Assembly (NCBI GenBank): GCA_019058445.1
Contig: JAHPZA010000006.1
Location: forward strand, 1,212,220-1,276,219
Source: Promethearchaeota archaeon
GTDB taxonomy: Archaea; Asgardarchaeota; Lokiarchaeia; Sigyniarchaeales; SOKP01
DNA length: 64,000 nt
Direction of reading: 5' to 3'
Of this stretch, positions 9,052 through 17,818 are shown one piece after another. Both the position numbers and the translations under genes were made by a program. How positions within the stretch are numbered: position 1 is the first letter of the stretch; the number at the start of each line of letters is the position of its first letter. The notes under the pieces were generated by a model. It was not told the origin of the DNA, made no database searches, and worked only from the letters and a program-made list of their open reading frames with translations.

Positions 9052-9648
9052 GTGCTTTTAAATTTGAAGTCAGGATATAAATTTGTAAAGGAAACGTTTG
9101 AAACTCACGAAAAAGGACATAATACCCCACATTGGTATCGTGGTATTGAATATAGAAAAGGTCATTCTATTGAACGAATTGAACGACCAACGAAAATTCA
9201 TCGGGCCAGATCTTTAGGCTACAAAGCAAAGCAAGGTTACACCTTAGTACGAGCAAGAATAAGAAAAGGCGGAATGCACAAAATCAGACCAAAGCGGGGG
9301 AGAAAACCCAGGGCTATGGGCGTTAAGAAATATACAACGGGAAAAAATCTTCAATGGATAGCAGAAGAGCGTGTTCAGAGGAAATTTCCAAACATGCAGG
9401 TTTTAAATTCTTACAAAGTGTATTCTGATGGAAGAAACTGGTATTATGAAGTTATTTTAGTTGATCCAAACCACCCTGTAATAAAATCTGATCCAAATAT
9501 ACATTGGATTACTGAATCTGCCCATAAAAAGCGAGTTACAAGGGGTCTGACTTCAGCTGGGAAAAAAGCCCGAGGCCTTTATAAGAAAGGGTGGGGTTCT
9601 GAAAAAAATCGGCCCTCCATTAGAGCGAACAAGGGTCGTGGAAAATAA
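9052..9648 (+). CDS. rpl15e: 50S ribosomal protein L15e
   Basis: A 198-aa, strongly basic large-subunit protein found only in archaea and eukaryotes. Diagnostic stretches are RIERPTKIHRARSLGYKAKQG (split here as RIERPTKIHRAR and LGYKAKQGYTLVRARIRKGG), LNSYKVYSDGRNWYYEVILVD and the C-terminal GLTSAGKKARGL. The start is GTG at 9052, 48 bp after the dehydrogenase stop. The region up to residue 35 diverges somewhat from other L15e proteins, but no frameshift is visible. Confidence 0.97.
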   Translation: MLLNLKSGYKFVKETFETHEKGHNTPHWYRGIEYRKGHSIERIERPTKIHRARSLGYKAKQGYTLVRARIRKGGMHKIRPKRGRKPRAMGVKKYTTGKNLQWIAEERVQRKFPNMQVLNSYKVYSDGRNWYYEVILVDPNHPVIKSDPNIHWITESAHKKRVTRGLTSAGKKARGLYKKGWGSEKNRPSIRANKGRGK

Positions 9649-9716
9649 TTTCTTTTATAGACACTTCTTCTTTTAAAAAAAAAAAATGCGAAATTATTTC
9701 ACAATTTTATTTAGAT

Positions 9717-10520
9717 TTATAACTTATTAATTGAAATTGTCATCCCACCATCTAAAATGAGATTTTGCCCCGTGATGTAATTTGCTGTGGGAGAGGCTAG
9801 AAATAAAGCAATATCTGCGACCCATTTTGCTTCTCCAATCTTATCTATAGGAAGTTTGACACCCCTTGCTTCTAAAAGTAACCTAATAACTTTAGGATCG
9901 TTTTTATATAGAGGAGTCAAAAATACTCCTGGTGATATTGCATTTACAGTAATATCACTTGGTCCTAGCTCTAAAGCCCATAGTTTAGTAAATGCAATTA
10001 GAGTTGCTTTGCTTGCGCTATACACTCCGAAGAAAGGATTAATCCCATTTTCAGTTCCTGCACATGATGCAATATTTATTATTTTGCCTCTAATTGGTTC
10101 AAATTGTCTTTGTCTTTTCATCTGTCTGAAAAAGGCTTTTGTAACATTCCAGGCTCCTTTGACATTTACTGCCATGACTTTGTCATAACTATCCTCTTTT
10201 GATTTCAAGGAGGCATATAATCCTGAATCTATTCCCGCATTATTTACTAATAGAAATACATTATCAAATTTCTCAGAAACCTTTTTAGCCATATTGTTTA
10301 CTTCTTCTGAATTAGATATATCTGCTTTTGCTAAGAAAATTTCAACTTTATGATCCTTGAGAATAATATCACGGGTTTCCTCTAGGCCTTCCATATTAAT
10401 ATCATTAATTACCAAATCTGCTCCTTTACTTGCAAAGCATTTTGCCATTTCCCTTCCAAAGCCGCTACCGGCTCCTGTGATTAAGGCAACTTTTCCTTTT
10501 AAAAATTTTTCATCATTCAT
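9717..10520 (-). CDS. Short-chain dehydrogenase/reductase (SDR)
   Basis: A 267-aa NAD(P)-dependent oxidoreductase of the classical SDR family. The cofactor motif TGAGSGFG (15-22), the NNAGID motif, the catalytic Ser in NIASCAG and the YSASK catalytic pair are all intact, and the C-terminus has the usual ITGQNLILDGG substrate-side ending. It is related to FabG-like 3-oxoacyl reductases, but substrate cannot be fixed. It is the last gene of a minus-strand operon with a ThDP enzyme 37 bp upstream, which suggests it reduces a product of that enzyme (inference). Confidence 0.9.
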   Translation of the reverse strand: MNDEKFLKGKVALITGAGSGFGREMAKCFASKGADLVINDINMEGLEETRDIILKDHKVEIFLAKADISNSEEVNNMAKKVSEKFDNVFLLVNNAGIDSGLYASLKSKEDSYDKVMAVNVKGAWNVTKAFFRQMKRQRQFEPIRGKIINIASCAGTENGINPFFGVYSASKATLIAFTKLWALELGPSDITVNAISPGVFLTPLYKNDPKVIRLLLEARGVKLPIDKIGEAKWVADIALFLASPTANYITGQNLILDGGMTISINKL

Positions 10521-10557
10521 TTGTTTTTAACACCTAAAAAAATAATATATTAAAAAG

Positions 10558-12303
10558 TTATTTTCCAAATAATCCTTTTTGCTTCTTATACAATCCAAGG
10601 AATTTTCCAGCAGAAGGTGATTCAAAAGCAATACTAACATCTATTACAGCAGGTTTCTTTGATTCTATTGCTCGCGCTATAGCAGCTTCAATCTCCTCTG
10701 GTTTATCAATTTTTTCGCCATAACACCCAAATCCTTTTGCTATTTCCGCATAATTAATTTCAGGTAAGTCAACATCACAGTACCTTTTCTGATAATTATT
10801 TTTTTGATTCGTTTTAAGCATTCCCCATGCACAATTATTCGCAATTAATACGATGATAGGTAAATTAAGTCTTACTGCAGTGTCTAATTCATGGACATTA
10901 AAGAGAAAGCTTCCATCTCCTGAAATACACACCGCAAGTTTGTCGAGTTTTGCTAATTTCGCAGCAATAGCATAACACACTCCAACGCCTAAATGCCCCA
11001 TTCCTATTGAAGTGAATGTACTCCTTGGATATCTAAGAAAATTGGAAATTAGACCATATGTAAAAACGGCGATATCACCTCCATCAACAACTAATTGTGA
11101 ATCTGCTGGTATGGCCCTTAGAACTTCTATGACAAATCTTTCTGGTTTCATTGGAGTTTTGTCAGATGCTAAAAGCTTCTCAATAGTTGCTTTATCGTTT
11201 TTGCGAACATCTTGTAAATAATCATTCCACGTGGACCATTCAGTCACTTTTTCTTTAGGAAGTTTTTCTTCCATTACTGCTAATAATTGGTTAATTACTG
11301 CTTTAACATCAGCAACTATACCAATTTCTACAGGTCTATTTTTTCCAATTTCATTTGGATCAATGTCTACTTGAATTATTTTTTGATTTTGATTCCAGAG
11401 AGGAGCTGTCCCATATAAGGTAGTATAATCCCATCTGCATCCTAAAGATAATACAACATCAGCCTCAGAAGCTGCTCTGCGAAATGTGTTTGCTAAAGGA
11501 TATGATCCCGCATAAGTTTTTTGATTAAGACTAATTGCTCCAATGCCCATGATTGTAGTTAACCCAGGGATTTTATATGTCTCTGACAATTTAATTAAGT
11601 CTTCAGAAGCTTCAGAGCTATTAGTACCTCCTCCCGCAATTATTATTGGTTTATTAGCTACTTTTAGAAGCTCTAATGCTGCATCAATTAAGTTAGGGTC
11701 TCCACTCGATTTTTTCAGAGCCCTATATTTTTCAGGATCAATAATATTTTGCACATCCTCATCACTAGCTTTTCTTACTAAGGCAGTTTCTCTCAATTCT
11801 AGAAAAACAGGACCTCTTCTACCTGACATAGCGGTTTTTATACATCTTTGAACTGCTTTTGGGATTTCATATGGATCCTCTACGGATATTTGTAATTTAG
11901 TTATTGGTTCCATCAATTTCATTTGATCTAAACCACCTTGCAATATTCCTGTATTATCAAACATTCTTGCTATTTGTGCACCAATAATCAACACAGGAAT
12001 TGAATCTGCGTAAGCAGCAGCGACAGCAGGAATTAAGTGTGACACTCCTGGGCCAGCCGTACCAAGACATACTCCTAATTCTCCTGTTGCTCTAGCCCAA
12101 GCATCTGCCATGTGTCCACCTGCTTGTTCGTGTCGTACCATCACGGTGTCAATTCCTTCTTCGCGCCCCCATCGTTCAATAGCATCATAAATTCGAGTTA
12201 GTTCCCCACCTATAAGGCCAAAGATTTTGGTAACTCCTTCTTTTAAGAGGCACTTGACAAGTAAATCTCCACCATCTAAATCTTGTTTAGCCATATTAAA
12301 CAA
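10558..12303 (-). CDS. Thiamine-diphosphate enzyme, acetolactate-synthase-like
   Basis: A 581-aa ThDP-dependent enzyme with the three-domain build of acetolactate synthase, oxalyl-CoA decarboxylase and 2-hydroxyacyl-CoA lyase. The catalytic Glu is in VRHEQAGGHMADAWAR, and the ThDP/magnesium motif begins GDGSFLFNVHELDTAV and closes with NN. The middle domain holds VVLSLGCRWD and IIQVDIDPNEIGKN. No regulatory small subunit or ilvC lies nearby, and the neighbours (SDR, VOC protein, HcyBio protein) are not branched-chain amino-acid genes. It may therefore be a catabolic carboligase or lyase rather than true IlvB. Start may be TTG/ATG at 12303 or the ATG nine bases further in. Confidence 0.85.
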   Translation of the reverse strand: MFNMAKQDLDGGDLLVKCLLKEGVTKIFGLIGGELTRIYDAIERWGREEGIDTVMVRHEQAGGHMADAWARATGELGVCLGTAGPGVSHLIPAVAAAYADSIPVLIIGAQIARMFDNTGILQGGLDQMKLMEPITKLQISVEDPYEIPKAVQRCIKTAMSGRRGPVFLELRETALVRKASDEDVQNIIDPEKYRALKKSSGDPNLIDAALELLKVANKPIIIAGGGTNSSEASEDLIKLSETYKIPGLTTIMGIGAISLNQKTYAGSYPLANTFRRAASEADVVLSLGCRWDYTTLYGTAPLWNQNQKIIQVDIDPNEIGKNRPVEIGIVADVKAVINQLLAVMEEKLPKEKVTEWSTWNDYLQDVRKNDKATIEKLLASDKTPMKPERFVIEVLRAIPADSQLVVDGGDIAVFTYGLISNFLRYPRSTFTSIGMGHLGVGVCYAIAAKLAKLDKLAVCISGDGSFLFNVHELDTAVRLNLPIIVLIANNCAWGMLKTNQKNNYQKRYCDVDLPEINYAEIAKGFGCYGEKIDKPEEIEAAIARAIESKKPAVIDVSIAFESPSAGKFLGLYKKQKGLFGK

Positions 12304-12374
12304 TTATTCTATATTAAAAATAAACTTTTTTAACGGTAGATTTTCCAGAAATAGGAAATAAAATTGGATTGCTG

Positions 12375-12818
12375 TTAAAAGGCAATTAATTCGAGATAAA
12401 ATCCAAGTACCTCTTTAGTATCCAAATAAAAAAAGTGAACCTTCCCGGCTTTTCCAGTTTGAGCGACATCTATATCGTAATTGTTCTTAAAATATTGTAT
12501 TAATTTTGGAGCCTCTTTGGTATATATCCCCAAGTGGTGGAGTCCGACTCGACCTTCATCTATAAATTCTTTGTATAAATGATTTCCTGTTGATTCGATT
12601 ACTTCAACGATTTCAAATTGCTTGCCGCCAAAATTTTGCATGATTTTTTTCATTTTAAAAGTTACTTCGTTTCCCTCATATAAAACTGTTGAGCTCTGTT
12701 CTACAATGTTTGGTTTTGATTTAAAATCTAGGAGGCCGCCATAGAATTTCGCAGCATTCTCAATATCTCTTACCACAATGCCAATTTGGTCGAACTTTTC
12801 AATCTTTAATGAACTAAT
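12375..12818 (-). CDS. VOC (glyoxalase/epimerase-fold) protein, probable ATT start
   Basis: A vicinal-oxygen-chelate protein related to methylmalonyl-CoA epimerases and glyoxalase I. The paired beta-alpha-beta-beta-beta module is seen in FDQIGIVVRDIENAAKFYGG and in GLHHLGIYTKEAPKLIQYF. The obvious in-frame GTG (12776) would delete the first strand, where a conserved metal ligand usually lies. Reading upstream in the same frame adds SSLKIEKFDQIGI and reaches ATT at 12818, preceded by AGGTGAT, a good match to the anti-Shine-Dalgarno. An ATG within that leader is in another frame and stops after five codons. The protein would then be 147 aa. The usual first metal ligand (His or Gln) appears as Gln in FDQIG. 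It sits between the HcyBio gene and the ThDP enzyme gene. Confidence 0.75.
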   Translation of the reverse strand: MSSLKIEKFDQIGIVVRDIENAAKFYGGLLDFKSKPNIVEQSSTVLYEGNEVTFKMKKIMQNFGGKQFEIVEVIESTGNHLYKEFIDEGRVGLHHLGIYTKEAPKLIQYFKNNYDIDVAQTGKAGKVHFFYLDTKEVLGFYLELIAF

Positions 12819-12843
12819 TTCATATCACCTTTCTAATCTCTTA

Positions 12844-14133
12844 TTAAAAAACCTGAGGATAAAATTCAAGTTTATCAGTTGGTTCTTTTATGATGAATTC
12901 ACCATCAAGGATCATATGTTTAAGTTGAGTTGCTAAATTAATAGCACCAAATCTATCTGATTGTCTTAATACAACTGGAATATTCTTATCATCATAACGG
13001 ATAGTTTTCAAATCTCCCTTAAAGGCATTCTTAGGACAAACCACTACACAACTGCCACAATTAAAACATCTTGTTCTATCTATACCAGTTTTTAAATTAA
13101 ATGCATTAGTTGGACACATAGCATCTACTGGGCAATCATCACAATCAATACACTTTTTAGGATCAAATGTTATAAGAAAATTGTTATCCCAGACATCTTG
13201 ATAGGTACCTTCAGCTAACTTATTCCTTCCGACAACATTTAAAATAACTAAGGGAACTTGATGATCAGATTTTATAATATTATTCCACACATTTTCGTTT
13301 AAAATTGGGATAGGTGCTGCGATACTACAGATGTTTTCTAAACCATAAGATGTACGAAAGGCACCCATATATTCTGGTTTCATCCCTTTAAAATCTGCGA
13401 TTGTTTGCATATTTGGTTTTAAACGGTCATTTCGAGTGCCTGGGCCAAAAATATAACCAATAGTACCATTGACTAAAATTTTCGTACCGACTCCAAACAC
13501 ATCTGCATTAGGATCATTCTGAAAAGGATTCATTGCACCGCATCCAGAAAAAGTTGCGTGGTTGCAATTTCCTTCTAATGGAAGTACTGAAAATATAGTA
13601 TTAACACTTTCTGTACTAGGATTTATCATAGCGAAATAATTTTTTATTGCTTGACGTGTACCCATCATACGTGCAAATTGCATATCATCTAAAGTCATCT
13701 CTTTTTCTATTAAATCACCTTCCTCACTTTTACCAGAAACATTTATCGTTTTGCCTTCCACAAGGTCTCTAAATAAGATGCCACCAGAATAATTTTCTTT
13801 TGTTTTACTATGAGCAGTTCCATAAAGTATAATATCAACGATTCCTAAAAACTCATTAGGACAAGGTCCCGGAAATGCTGCAATTCCGTTGAGAGAGACT
13901 TCTGTAAATTTCCGAACCGTTTTTGGAGGAGATAATCTAAAGGAGAATAATCCAGCAATTCCACTCATTAAAGCCTTGGTAGCCGTAGTTACCACGTCAA
14001 CATCTTCAAACTGGATTTTTTCTCCATCAGCTATTTTATCTATAAGCTCTTGGACAGTATAAATTTTTGCTGAGCCTTTTTGAATTTTTGAGTTTATTTC
14101 CGCGAGAGTTCTTTTCTTAGCCACAAGAGACAC
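12844..14133 (-). CDS. Homocysteine biosynthesis protein (HcyBio/DUF39) with C-terminal ferredoxin domain
   Basis: A 429-aa protein: an HcyBio (DUF39) domain at about residues 1-330 followed by a dicluster ferredoxin domain. The HcyBio part shows FPGPCPNEFLG with its conserved Cys, GNCNHATFSGCGAMNPF and FGPGTRNDR. The ferredoxin part has two CxxCx..CP sets, CIDCDDCPVDAMCP and CFNCGSCVVVCP. In methanogens this family assimilates sulfide into aspartate semialdehyde to make homocysteine, working with a separate or fused ferredoxin, so sulfur assimilation is the best guess. It heads a minus-strand operon continuing with the VOC, ThDP and SDR genes. The start is GTG at 14133. Confidence 0.88.
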   Translation of the reverse strand: MSLVAKKRTLAEINSKIQKGSAKIYTVQELIDKIADGEKIQFEDVDVVTTATKALMSGIAGLFSFRLSPPKTVRKFTEVSLNGIAAFPGPCPNEFLGIVDIILYGTAHSKTKENYSGGILFRDLVEGKTINVSGKSEEGDLIEKEMTLDDMQFARMMGTRQAIKNYFAMINPSTESVNTIFSVLPLEGNCNHATFSGCGAMNPFQNDPNADVFGVGTKILVNGTIGYIFGPGTRNDRLKPNMQTIADFKGMKPEYMGAFRTSYGLENICSIAAPIPILNENVWNNIIKSDHQVPLVILNVVGRNKLAEGTYQDVWDNNFLITFDPKKCIDCDDCPVDAMCPTNAFNLKTGIDRTRCFNCGSCVVVCPKNAFKGDLKTIRYDDKNIPVVLRQSDRFGAINLATQLKHMILDGEFIIKEPTDKLEFYPQVF

Positions 14134-14234
14134 TTAAAATTTCCAAAATTATATCCAATTTAATATTTAATTATAATAAAACTTTTTTATTATATTCTTA
14201 ATTAGAAATCTTAGAGTTACTGATTAATATATAT

Positions 14235-14984
14235 ATGAATCCTAATTGGTTTTTTTCATTGTCATATTTCGAATCAAGGTTAAGAGTAAATTTTAATGAT
14301 TTTAATGAAATTAAAGAAAAATTAGAGTTTTATGAGAAACTTGGTATAAAGAATCTCATTTTAGAACCTAAAGACAAAGTTCAAACTATTTCTATAGAGC
14401 TAAAAGAGTTTATCAAGAGCTTTACAAAAATGGATATATATTATAGATTCACCTTAAGACCAGAGAATTTACAAGATTTTAAAAAAAAAATTAAAAAATT
14501 TTATAATCGTCCAGGAATATTATCAGTCGAAACTTCAAATAAAGAGATACAAATTCATGCGGCGAGAGATTCTCGAATAGACCTTATTTCATTTTCTTCT
14601 CCCGAAATAATTAAAACTCTTACTAATGGAGTAATTTCTTTAATTAAACAAAAGAATTCTTTTATAGAATTTTCTCTATCCTCCATCATGGTAAAAAATA
14701 GGGCAATACAATCAAAAAACTTTAGAAACTTATATCGATTTATACATAAAGTTAGAAAATTTAAAGCAAATTACATTCTCACTGGAGATTTTAATGAATT
14801 ATTTGATATTAGACCCCCAAGAGCATTAATAAGTATATGTAATACCCTATTAGATATTCCTATAGCAGAATTAAAACGTGTTTTTAAAGAAAATCCTATA
14901 ATTTTATTAATACGATCTGAAAAAAAACAAGATAAAACAATTTTAGGAAATGGAGTTAGATTAATTGGAAATGGTGATTTGTAA
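14235..14984 (+). CDS. rnp3: RNase P protein component 3 (Rpp30)
   Basis: A 249-aa TIM-barrel-like subunit of archaeal RNase P, which removes 5' leaders from pre-tRNA. Family marks are ARDSRIDLISFSSPE, the KANYILTGDFNELFDIRPPRAL segment (SG.A..p..lR.PRdl in other archaea) and IPIAELKRVF. Its stop overlaps the start of rnp2 by one base (TAATG), the classic archaeal Rpp30-Pop5 arrangement. A short AT-rich leader precedes the ATG, with no clear Shine-Dalgarno. Confidence 0.92.
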   Translation: MNPNWFFSLSYFESRLRVNFNDFNEIKEKLEFYEKLGIKNLILEPKDKVQTISIELKEFIKSFTKMDIYYRFTLRPENLQDFKKKIKKFYNRPGILSVETSNKEIQIHAARDSRIDLISFSSPEIIKTLTNGVISLIKQKNSFIEFSLSSIMVKNRAIQSKNFRNLYRFIHKVRKFKANYILTGDFNELFDIRPPRALISICNTLLDIPIAELKRVFKENPIILLIRSEKKQDKTILGNGVRLIGNGDL

Positions 14985-15313
14985 TGGTTAAACTAGAAAG
15001 ACAGAGGTATATACTTTTCCAAATATTGAAAGAGGAGGATTTTCAAATTAGTCAACAAGAAATATTAAAGTCGATTTGGCAATCGATTTGGAGGTATTTT
15101 GGCATGAAAGAAGCTAATAAAACGGGATTATGGTTATTAGAATTAAGTAAAGAATATGGAATAATTCGATGTTCAAATAGTACAAAGGAAATAGTTTTAA
15201 CGGCGTTAGTACTAATAAAGGAATTAAAAGGTAAAAAAATAATTTTCTCACCAGTAAAGACTTCTGGCACCATAAAAGCGATTATAAAAATGAAAAAGAT
15301 AATAGATAAATAG
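14984..15313 (+). CDS. rnp2: RNase P protein component 2 (Pop5)
   Basis: A 109-aa protein of the Pop5/Rnp2 family, partner of Rpp30 in RNase P. It starts LERQRYILFQIL, has the SIWRYFGMKEANKTGLWLLEL core helix-strand, and ends with IIFSPVKTSGTIKAI, matching the family's tRNA-processing core (RxRYi ... G......L.....~~iiR......~~~v..ViGVSGTIK). Translation is coupled to rnp3 through the one-base overlap, giving equal synthesis of the two subunits. Confidence 0.92.
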   Translation: MVKLERQRYILFQILKEEDFQISQQEILKSIWQSIWRYFGMKEANKTGLWLLELSKEYGIIRCSNSTKEIVLTALVLIKELKGKKIIFSPVKTSGTIKAIIKMKKIIDK

Positions 15314-15326
15314 CATTTATATTGGA

Positions 15327-15761
15327 ATGAAAAATCAACATAAAACTAAGGCATTTATTCAGCGTAGAGTAGATATTAATGGCTCAGTTAAAGATCTAAA
15401 TATATCTCTCCCTGCTACTATTGGATTAAGAGAAAATCCATTTTTATTAATAATCCAGTCCACGAGTAAAGAGTGCACAAGGTTGACAATATACCCCATC
15501 TCAAGGCAAAAGATAATAAGACTAAGTTTATACGGGTCGAATATTTCTGAAGAGGTGATTAATAGGCTCTCCAAAATTTTAAAAAAATATGAGATTATAC
15601 ATAACAGTGGGTTTTTAGTAAAACAAAAGCAGTTTTACTATGAATGCTATTTTAATCTAAGCTTATCCGATGTGAAATCTAAAGATTTAAAAACCTCTTT
15701 AGATAAAATTAAAAATATATTCAAAGAAATTAAAATTGAAGAAGTTAGTCTTAATAATTAG
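15327..15761 (+). CDS. Unknown 144-aa protein in the RNase P operon
   Basis: Not recognised. The 144-aa protein has an alternating strand/helix pattern (CTRLTIYPISRQKIIRLSLYG, then EEVINRLSKILKKYEIIHNSGF, then YYECYFNLSL and a final amphipathic helix) that could be an ACT-like ferredoxin fold. It starts 13 bp after rnp2 and ends 15 bp before another unknown gene, so all four genes probably form one operon. The context suggests RNA metabolism, but nothing in the protein proves it. Confidence 0.6.
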   Translation: MKNQHKTKAFIQRRVDINGSVKDLNISLPATIGLRENPFLLIIQSTSKECTRLTIYPISRQKIIRLSLYGSNISEEVINRLSKILKKYEIIHNSGFLVKQKQFYYECYFNLSLSDVKSKDLKTSLDKIKNIFKEIKIEEVSLNN

Positions 15762-15776
15762 TAAAAAAGAGAAAAT

Positions 15777-16226
15777 ATGAATCCCTGGAAGGTATTCTTA
15801 AAATTTGACAATTTAGATTCCGAAAAAGAATTGAAATTATTTGATGCGAAATCCTATTTCGGTGGATATCTAAAAATCAAAAGGAGTTATTTTAATAAGT
15901 TGACAAAAGTTATTAATATGACTAAGAGATATTCTACAAAAAATGCAATCGAGAAAGTAATCGGTCCGGATGAGAGTGATTGGACATTAAATCCATGGAT
16001 GCTCATTCTTATAAAAGATAATGAAAAAGGAAAAAAATTTTGGTTATTTATCAAAAGAGAAAAAGATTTATCGGGGCACCTTATTGCGATTGGACCAAAA
16101 CCATTCGTGGATTATAATGAAGTCAATACAGAAGCTAAACGAGAAATAAAACAATTAATAACCTATATTATTGCTTATTTAAATAAGTTTCAAGTAATCA
16201 TTTTGCTTCCTAACTTTCTTTCATAG
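15777..16226 (+). CDS. Unknown 149-aa protein at the end of the RNase P operon
   Basis: Not recognised. A 149-aa soluble protein with two NPW motifs (MNPWKVF at the start and LNPWMLILIKDN near residue 72), a strand-rich centre (KFWLFIKREKDLSGHLIAIG) and a C-terminal hydrophobic helix IKQLITYIIAYLNKFQVIIL. It lies 15 bp after the preceding unknown gene. The coding stretch is closed by a T-run at about 16229-16237, which could terminate the operon. Confidence 0.55.
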   Translation: MNPWKVFLKFDNLDSEKELKLFDAKSYFGGYLKIKRSYFNKLTKVINMTKRYSTKNAIEKVIGPDESDWTLNPWMLILIKDNEKGKKFWLFIKREKDLSGHLIAIGPKPFVDYNEVNTEAKREIKQLITYIIAYLNKFQVIILLPNFLS

Positions 16227-16540
16227 GAGTTTTTTTGAAAAAATCCTCTCCTTTTAGATATTAAATTAAATCAAAAGAAGATTTAATATTTACTTTATAA
16301 ATAATTTAAAAATATCTAATATTTGAAATAACAAAACTCGAATAAGTTTAAGGAGCGCTAGCAAAATAAACATAGTTTTAATAACGAAGTTAGCACTCTC
16401 AAGTATAATTTTAGATTCCTTTAAATCCCTATATTATCCAGTTATACATTGGGAAACTTAATAAAAAAAATAAAATTATCATTTCTAAAGTGAAGTATAT
16501 TGTCAAATAGAAATTTGTAAAATAATATGGTTTTATAATC
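16227..16540. other. Gene-free stretch with a conserved-looking stem-loop
   Basis: There is no credible ORF in these 314 bases. Directly after the RNase P operon comes a T7 run flanked by GGAG/TCCT, a possible terminator. Further in, GAGCGCTAGC (16353-16362) can pair with GTTAGCACTC (16389-16398): a 10-bp stem with one mismatch and one G-T pair around a 26-nt A-rich loop, notably GC-rich for this sequence. It may be a small RNA or a 5' leader element of the downstream gene. The last 80 bases are plain AT-rich sequence suitable for a promoter. Confidence 0.3.
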
Positions 16541-17362
16541 GTGAAAAAGTGTACCTTTAATCTTTTGATAGTTATGTACATCGCTTATATTTTATTATCT
16601 AGCAGTTTTCTAATTATAAATGGAACTGCCGCAGTTGAAGATTTTGAACCTAAATTCGGATATGCGCCTGATATTGATGGCGATATTGAAAGATCAAATA
16701 AAGAATGGGAAAATGCTTCAAAAGAGGAGATAAGCTTAAAGTCCACTACTAATCCAAACGATAAAGGAATCTTTACTGATATATGGGTTATGCAAAACGA
16801 ATCAGATTTATATATTTCTATCCAATTTGAGTTAGAAACTCATGCCCCACGGGAGTTTATAGCGATTATAATCTCAAAAAGTGATTCTGAGAGTAATGCA
16901 TCGTTTTATGATGCAAAAATTGTTCAATTTTATGATCTAGGGGGTTCTGCTGAGGAATATAGGTATAGAGATTTTCACATAAGCAATGGAGTGTTTATTA
17001 GAGATGAGGAGGATAATGGAGATGGTGCAGCAGATCTGCATGGAAATAAAATGATCTATGAATTTAGAATCCCCGTCAATACTTCTGAAGAGGATGATAG
17101 AGACGTAGATTTAGAGTTTGGAGAAGAATACGCGTTCAAGATAGTTTATGGTGAGAATGACGATTATCAAGATATTCTAAATGAAAAGAATAGTATTGTA
17201 ACAATTGATATCCAATATCCAAAAAGCGAAGAAATACCATTGTGGAAAAAAATTGTATTTATTTTGGCCATAATTGCATTTAGTGCTATTGGTTTATTAT
17301 ATGGACTTTATATTTATAAAATACTAGTTATAAAGAAAAAAGTAGGACGGATAAAAGAGTAA
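16541..17362 (+). CDS. Exported, membrane-anchored protein with DOMON/CBM9-like ectodomain
   Basis: A 273-aa protein starting with GTG. A signal or anchor helix (about residues 7-30, IVMYIAYILLSSSFLIING) is followed by a strand-rich extracellular domain and a C-terminal membrane helix (about 238-262, IVFILAIIAFSAIGLLYGLY) with a short basic tail. The ectodomain begins with the APDIDGDIERSNKEWENA motif, typical of DOMON, CBM9 or heme-binding (EB_dh-like) domains, which read IDG....W..A. It could bind sugar or heme at the cell surface. Its stop overlaps the next gene's ATG by one base, so the two are translationally coupled. Confidence 0.6.
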   Translation: MKKCTFNLLIVMYIAYILLSSSFLIINGTAAVEDFEPKFGYAPDIDGDIERSNKEWENASKEEISLKSTTNPNDKGIFTDIWVMQNESDLYISIQFELETHAPREFIAIIISKSDSESNASFYDAKIVQFYDLGGSAEEYRYRDFHISNGVFIRDEEDNGDGAADLHGNKMIYEFRIPVNTSEEDDRDVDLEFGEEYAFKIVYGENDDYQDILNEKNSIVTIDIQYPKSEEIPLWKKIVFILAIIAFSAIGLLYGLYIYKILVIKKKVGRIKE

Positions 17363-17784
17363 TGTCAAAAATTAGAAAGAAGCCAAAAAAAACTTCGAAA
17401 TTAAAAAGGATTACTGAAAGTGATGAAAAAGTAATAATGAAATCTTTAAGGAAATCGGCTATACTAGCGGGAATATTTATAACTATGTCTCTTTTATTTA
17501 ACACAGAAATAATTACATATTTTATGAACCGTGGAATTTATTGGGATATTGTAGATGTATCAATTAAAGTAAGTCTTATACTTTTAAGCTTTCTTTTTAT
17601 GATGATTAGTATTGGAAATTATAAAGAATTAACCGGAAAACCCGTAGGACTAAAAGAAATTGTATTATTGACGGGTCTTTCACTGGTACAAACTATGAAA
17701 AATCTTTATGTGTTTATTTTTACACTCATCAGTCTTCTTTTATTATTAGTATACTTATATTTAATTCAAGAGAGTAAAATTTAA
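17362..17784 (+). CDS. Small membrane protein coupled to the exported protein
   Basis: A 140-aa protein with a basic N-terminus (KIRKKPKKTSKLKR) and three hydrophobic segments: about 32-47 (SAILAGIFITMSLLF), 65-85 (VSIKVSLILLSFLFMMISIG) and 110-135 (FIFTLISLLLLLVYLY). No family recognised. The one-base overlap with the upstream gene suggests the two proteins act together at the membrane. Confidence 0.6.
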   Translation: MSKIRKKPKKTSKLKRITESDEKVIMKSLRKSAILAGIFITMSLLFNTEIITYFMNRGIYWDIVDVSIKVSLILLSFLFMMISIGNYKELTGKPVGLKEIVLLTGLSLVQTMKNLYVFIFTLISLLLLLVYLYLIQESKI

Positions 17785-17818
17785 CATAATATTTTTCTTA
17801 GTTATATCCGTTGTTAAA

